The notes beneath the pieces are model-generated. The model did not search any database and was not told where the DNA came from. It saw only the letters and a list, made by a program, of their open reading frames with translations. The translations under genes and the position numbers were made by a program. This document shows, in pieces, positions 31,620 to 35,836 of a DNA stretch of 35,836 nt; within the stretch, counting starts at the first letter, position 1; each line of letters starts with the position of its first letter. Origin of the DNA: Nitrospira sp. GTDB taxonomy: Bacteria > Nitrospirota > Nitrospiria > Nitrospirales > Nitrospiraceae. Where the stretch lies: NCBI GenBank assembly GCA_016873455.1, contig VGXE01000017.1:1-35836 (forward strand), given 5' to 3'.

Positions 31620-34600
31620 TTACCGCGCGACGGCTGGTTGTTGTGCGGGGATGGTCGACCAACTTCCGACAGGCTCATAGCGGACAAACTGACCGGTTTG
31701 AATGTCCAACACGATCAGATGGAGCCACCGGTTGTCGAACAGGTGTTGGAGATTCTTGTGGCGCTGCACAATTGAGCTCACAAGAGACGGGCGGCTTTCG
31801 ACAATAAAGGTAAGACGCAACGGTTCGTGAACCCAGACCATCTGGAATGGCAGGCCGGTCCGCAGGTCGCTATGTGCGCCATCCATCACGCCGACAAGGC
31901 CGCTGACATTGTGTGGTACTTTGGTCCCGCTCCCGTACCGAATATTGTCAACGCGGGAAAAATAATACTCCAGCCCGATGCCGGCACAGACCGGCCCCAC
32001 TGCTGTCATGATCCGCTCGAGGATGGTTCCCTCCGGGTCGTCGAAGGGGTTGTAAGATTGCATAAACGTGCGACGATCAAGGTCGAGTCCCTTTGACAGA
32101 GCTCGCCGACCAACAATCACAGACGCATTTGTGGCATGGCCCCACTCTGGGTGAACCTGGCTGAAATCAACTGATCTGCGCTCCACATGGCGGAGAGCCT
32201 GGGCTGGTTCAGGATTCTTTGGTGCCACAGGCAGAAGCCGACAGCGTTCTCGGGCATTCAGAGCCCGAGCCTCGCGGAGGTCGCGAACGAGATGGGAGAA
32301 CTCCTCGCGGTGAGACAGGGGAATCCGCTCCGTATCGAAAAAGGTAATGTTGTCGGAAGCGGTGTTATGTTGTGAACCGATGAAACAGGTGTCATCCGGG
32401 ATATCGATGCCTCGGTCACGTAAGGCGGCTCGCACCTCCGGCTTGTTCGACATGGCCGCCAGTGCACGGGCGTTTGGCCCTCCGTGCTTTCCACCACAGG
32501 CTCCACAGTCGTGAGCCGATTCGTGCGGGTTGTTTTGGCTGGTCGACCCATGTCCAAGGAAAACCACTAACCGAGAGAATCGCTTGGTCAAGCCCATCAC
32601 CCGCAGCTGTCCCTCGACGAGACCGATCTGTTCATCAAACAGGAATCCCAGTTGCTGAGACGGATGATCTGGAGTGGCGATTTCTGGTGATGCGTCGATC
32701 GTCAGCCTGGTGTGAACCGGCTTCACGAAACGCTGATGAAGATTCTCGATAACCTTCGCAAAGCGACGTGGCACGAGCGTCTTTCCCAACAATATGATCG
32801 CCATATAGATCGCAGCCAGATCGATCACGAAATAGGATAAAATGATATTCTTTTTCAGTGAAACGAAGTATTCATCCACCTTCACGAGCAAGTGCTCTCG
32901 TGACGAAGACTGCTTCCAAAGGTCCAGGTGTTCTTCCGCCGGGACCTCCTGAACAGCGTGATTGGGTGTGACCACGACAGGGCAGAGCGGGGTAGACCCA
33001 TGCCCATCTAGGCCGGAGTAATTCATCACGACGCCAAAAAACCCAGCCGTTCCAAATGTTTCGTAGGCTGGGCTCAGCGATTCGATATGCCGACGGATAC
33101 TTTCCTCTCGCTCATCGATACAAAAGACGAGCTGGGCCTGAGGGCGACTTTCCCCCTGAGAAAGTTCGGTCCGATTCCTGCCAAGCGTGCGAAGAAGATC
33201 ACGCTGGTAGTGCCCTTCAAAGGCGGACTGCCAGATGGGACCGTGGGTGGATGATGGAAATCTGTCGAGCATCGCCAGCAACCGGTCCCCGTCGCTCAGC
33301 GGCAGTCTTCTGAGATCTCCCGCGGACAGTCCGAGCAACTGGGATAGATGAAAGAGCCGCCAGGCATGGTGACAAGCCGTGGTGAGCGGGTCTCGTCCCA
33401 GAGCCGTGGCCTGACGGTACGTCCAAATCATTTCCGCCAATCGAATCCACCGATCTCGGTCCTGTTGTGGATTGGCCTGGAGGAGTGCCTTGCAACGGGC
33501 TAACAAATAGTCTGGTAATTTCCCTCGGAAATACTCTCGTCGGAGATAGAACTCGTAGGGATGGTCACGGTGTAGCTCGCTTAATTTTGGGAGCGTACCT
33601 TCGAGGCCCCAGATGTCACGGCAAGCATGCCTGATCAACATCGATTCGCAGAACAATCGGACTGCAAGATATTCGACCAAATCGATATGTTCTTCGGCTT
33701 GTTTGAAATGCCTCGGATGGTGTTCGCGCCACTTCACCAGCGAGGCCCACCCGGGCAATTTGAGAAGGCGTCGCCTCAAGTACGGAGAATGATATTGTTC
33801 GGGGATATGGAGTGACTGCAATGTCTGAAGCAGGCTATCATCGGCGCGTTCAGGCAGGGCGAGGACGGCCTCGCGCCAGCCATCCACTTCACCGAGCGCC
33901 AGGGGCAATTCCCCCACGGCCAATATTTTCCAGGCGCGGTAAAACCCCAATTCCCGGTAGGGCATCGACCAGCTGGCAATCCCCTGATCGAGAAAGGCTC
34001 CGCACCACTTGATCATGTAGCGGTTCACAGGTTCCACGATGTCGAGACCCGTCAGGTCAAGCAAGAGCTCACTTACAGTGAGGCTGTGCCCGACCCGTTC
34101 CATCGTGGCGGTCAAGTCTGCGCGCGAGTGTTTCACGAGCCGCTCTCGCGGATCGAACTGGTGGAGGTCCGCCAGCAACCGGTGGCAGGCGAGCGTCCGA
34201 TCGCGATGTTCAATGAGCTGTTGCAGAGCATCATAGGCAGGGCGTGACAGCTCCGTCTCGCGAAGACCGTCTTGAACGGTACGGCAGAGCCTTACTTCAA
34301 GGTCGATATCGCTCTCTTGGTGCAGTTTCGACAGGTCCTCCCATTGCGCGATGTCTTCCTGTAATGCCTGCCACCCCTGCAATGTCAGCCCCTCGTCCGT
34401 CAGCCCACCGAGAATACGGGTGCGTCGCGCCTCGGCGTGCGGATCAGATCGTGGCGGAGACAACTCTTCTTGGAGCGCCAATCTGGCGTTGTCCGTGACG
34501 CGAACCCGCACATGCGCATTGAGGAACATTCTCCAGGGCCCGTCTTGGTGCGCAGAAGAGGGGTTGATGAATAACGGCCGGTCGCAGATCTGTTTCCATG

Positions 34601-35836
34601 TTCTCCAATCAAAGCCTTTCCGAACGCGGATCTCCCCGGCAAGACGAAGAAGGCCGGCCGGCGCGCTGATTTCTCCCTGACGGAGGGTGCGGAGTTTAAG
34701 GTCAGCTTCCGCCGACAGTGTGAGAGGCGGGAGATAGTCGTGAGAGTCGCCTGGCCGACGAGGGCGGCACAGGTCGAAGAGAATTGTACGGCGCCGTTGC
34801 CGCTGGCGTCCCACTAAACGAAGTTCTTCTTGGATGGCGGTCCGAACATCAGCCGTGAGCGGAAGCGGAGATCCGCCGTCTTGTTCCACCGTTAAGATGC
34901 GACGGTAGAGGGTGTCTCGTCGAGCAGCCAGACAATCCTGCTCGACTAACGTCTCCGGGTCAGACGGCGAGAGAGGATCGTCCAGACCGCGCGTGGCCAG
35001 GGCCGCATGCCAAAGATTTACGGCTGCATATCTCTCCAGATCGTGTTCGCATCCCGTGCGGATTCCGAGGAAGGTGCCTTTCACATGAAGATGGCGAGGG
35101 ACTACTTCCCTGAGGATCTCATATTCCAGCTCCAGCCAGCGAGTTTGTAATGCCTGCTGCAGCGCGGTTGAAAAGAGGCCGGTGTTATACAAGTGGCGAT
35201 TGATACAACGGCGGTATCCGTCTCGCCTTTCAGGAGGAATCTCTAAGGCATCAAACCAGTGGTTCGCCTGGGCGAGTGTTGGAGGAGTGGTCCGGTCACG
35301 TGCGGTTCCGGTGTCGTACTCGTGACGGAGTTGCTTCCTGAGATGGCCAGGGAGATCGAGATGGCAGTGGACTTGCAGCCATTCCGCCAATGTCCATTCT
35401 CGACCGATCCGGTCAAGACTGAGGCGCAGTTCCGAGGAGGCTTTCGTCAAGAGGGCTGTTTTCGTGTCAGGGGGCAGGTCAGGTCGTAGCCGGCTCGTTG
35501 CGTGCTCACCATGCGCCTGCCATGAAAGATGGGCAGGGTCTATGGGATCAATGCCATACAATAGGTGGAGCCGAAGCACCTCCTGGACATGAACAACACG
35601 TTCCTCGCCTACGCCGACCGAGTCATCCGTTTCATTCGATCGCCACGCGGTGAGTGCCTCGGCTATATCATGATCGGTAATGCGTCCACGTTGATAGAGC
35701 TGACGGAAATCTTCGTTGGGCAGGTATCCACGCCCTCCAAGTAGTTGTTCAGCGGCAGCCACTGCATCATCGAATGTCAGATGCTCAAGATGGTGTAAGG
35801 GGTTGGTATGGATAAAAGTGCTGATCGGCCCCTGCT
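31620..35836 (-). CDS. dabA: DabA-type inorganic carbon uptake protein, N-terminally expanded; 5' end off window
   Basis: DabA (DUF2309) pairs with the membrane protein DabB to take up CO2/bicarbonate using ion flow; the DabA subunit holds a carbonic-anhydrase-like zinc site. The zinc residues are in place: C and D in VFCIDERE (33120-33122 and 33114-33116), H in LGHGS (32550-32552) and C in HDCGAC (32505-32507), the last two 15 residues apart as in the characterised Halothiobacillus protein. The reading frame continues to the window's right edge through the N-terminal motif HTNPLHHLEHLTFDDAV, so the GTG at 35762 is not the true start. More than 900 residues precede the zinc Cys, against about 350 in the Halothiobacillus protein. 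The partner DabB is expected further right. Confidence 0.9.
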   Translation of the reverse strand, partial: QGPISTFIHTNPLHHLEHLTFDDAVAAAEQLLGGRGYLPNEDFRQLYQRGRITDHDIAEALTAWRSNETDDSVGVGEERVVHVQEVLRLHLLYGIDPIDPAHLSWQAHGEHATSRLRPDLPPDTKTALLTKASSELRLSLDRIGREWTLAEWLQVHCHLDLPGHLRKQLRHEYDTGTARDRTTPPTLAQANHWFDALEIPPERRDGYRRCINRHLYNTGLFSTALQQALQTRWLELEYEILREVVPRHLHVKGTFLGIRTGCEHDLERYAAVNLWHAALATRGLDDPLSPSDPETLVEQDCLAARRDTLYRRILTVEQDGGSPLPLTADVRTAIQEELRLVGRQRQRRRTILFDLCRPRRPGDSHDYLPPLTLSAEADLKLRTLRQGEISAPAGLLRLAGEIRVRKGFDWRTWKQICDRPLFINPSSAHQDGPWRMFLNAHVRVRVTDNARLALQEELSPPRSDPHAEARRTRILGGLTDEGLTLQGWQALQEDIAQWEDLSKLHQESDIDLEVRLCRTVQDGLRETELSRPAYDALQQLIEHRDRTLACHRLLADLHQFDPRERLVKHSRADLTATMERVGHSLTVSELLLDLTGLDIVEPVNRYMIKWCGAFLDQGIASWSMPYRELGFYRAWKILAVGELPLALGEVDGWREAVLALPERADDSLLQTLQSLHIPEQYHSPYLRRRLLKLPGWASLVKWREHHPRHFKQAEEHIDLVEYLAVRLFCESMLIRHACRDIWGLEGTLPKLSELHRDHPYEFYLRREYFRGKLPDYLLARCKALLQANPQQDRDRWIRLAEMIWTYRQATALGRDPLTTACHHAWRLFHLSQLLGLSAGDLRRLPLSDGDRLLAMLDRFPSSTHGPIWQSAFEGHYQRDLLRTLGRNRTELSQGESRPQAQLVFCIDEREESIRRHIESLSPAYETFGTAGFFGVVMNYSGLDGHGSTPLCPVVVTPNHAVQEVPAEEHLDLWKQSSSREHLLVKVDEYFVSLKKNIILSYFVIDLAAIYMAIILLGKTLVPRRFAKVIENLHQRFVKPVHTRLTIDASPEIATPDHPSQQLGFLFDEQIGLVEGQLRVMGLTKRFSRLVVFLGHGSTSQNNPHESAHDCGACGGKHGGPNARALAAMSNKPEVRAALRDRGIDIPDDTCFIGSQHNTASDNITFFDTERIPLSHREEFSHLVRDLREARALNARERCRLLPVAPKNPEPAQALRHVERRSVDFSQVHPEWGHATNASVIVGRRALSKGLDLDRRTFMQSYNPFDDPEGTILERIMTAVGPVCAGIGLEYYFSRVDNIRYGSGTKVPHNVSGLVGVMDGAHSDLRTGLPFQMVWVHEPLRLTFIVESRPSLVSSIVQRHKNLQHLFDNRWLHLIVLDIQTGQFVRYEPVGSWSTIPAQQPAVAR

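Noticed and set aside
31427-31687. Longer versions of the 74-residue gene overlapping dabA
   Set aside because: The added residues are low-complexity and differ from ordinary protein sequence, and they overlap the end of dabA.
1-35836. CRISPR array
   Set aside because: No regularly spaced 24-40-bp repeats were seen; the only close repeats are the 36-bp coding copies at 26426-26506.

Overview
The window reads as a chromosomal segment of a nitrite-oxidising Nitrospira-type bacterium. The key evidence is an nxrA-nxrB pair (10361-15155) encoding the periplasmic-type nitrite oxidoreductase. NxrA has a twin-arginine signal and an unusual Cys/Asp/Cys/Cys cluster site, and NxrB has the NarH-like ferredoxin cysteine pattern. 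Most genes are GC-rich, with a strongly contrasting AT-rich patch at 188-1750. Whether the strain is a canonical nitrite oxidiser or a comammox organism cannot be told from this segment.

Layout. 1-1607 is the edge of a mobile region: the end of an IS3-family element, a small gene cut by it, a tyrosine integrase, and the 45-bp 3' half of a tRNA-Asn gene as a probable attachment core. 1700-3654 carries three copies of a GTATCAT motif, a self-inhibited Fic AMP-transferase with a C-terminal helix-turn-helix-like region, and an overlapping methyltransferase-like gene. 3678-6662 is housekeeping: gamma-carbonic anhydrase, RimO and PurU. 6705-9597 is a leftward block with a sensor kinase, an OmpR-type regulator and a membrane-anchored NTF2-like protein, followed by tRNA-Gly(GCC). 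9816-10360 is a 545-bp AT-rich leader with a candidate sigma-54 promoter in front of nxrA. The nxr operon has a nested stem-loop between its two genes and a strong terminator at 15176-15214.

15333-22510 holds small conserved-looking proteins, a Trm112-like protein, a DUF502 membrane protein, a GNAT, two tandem lipoproteins, and a tightly overlapping run of LOG-family protein, beta-CASP nuclease and S58 peptidase lipoprotein. 22614-29946 has a FIST protein, FKBP, GcvT, a Nudix hydrolase, a tiny secreted Lys/Glu-repeat protein, FabI, a TPR-like protein, ArfB and a DUF2490 outer-membrane-like protein. The right end, all leftward, has a DUF104 antitoxin-like gene without a visible toxin, a HEPN/MNT pair, a 74-residue unknown, and a very large DabA-type inorganic-carbon uptake protein that runs off the window.

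Together the metabolic genes fit an autotroph: nitrite oxidation (NXR), bicarbonate/CO2 handling (gamma-CA, DabA) and one-carbon metabolism (PurU, GcvT). The unusual parts are the regulatory structures around nxr, the N-terminally expanded DabA, the Fic/methyltransferase pair with its repeated upstream motif, and the two accessory patches at the ends.
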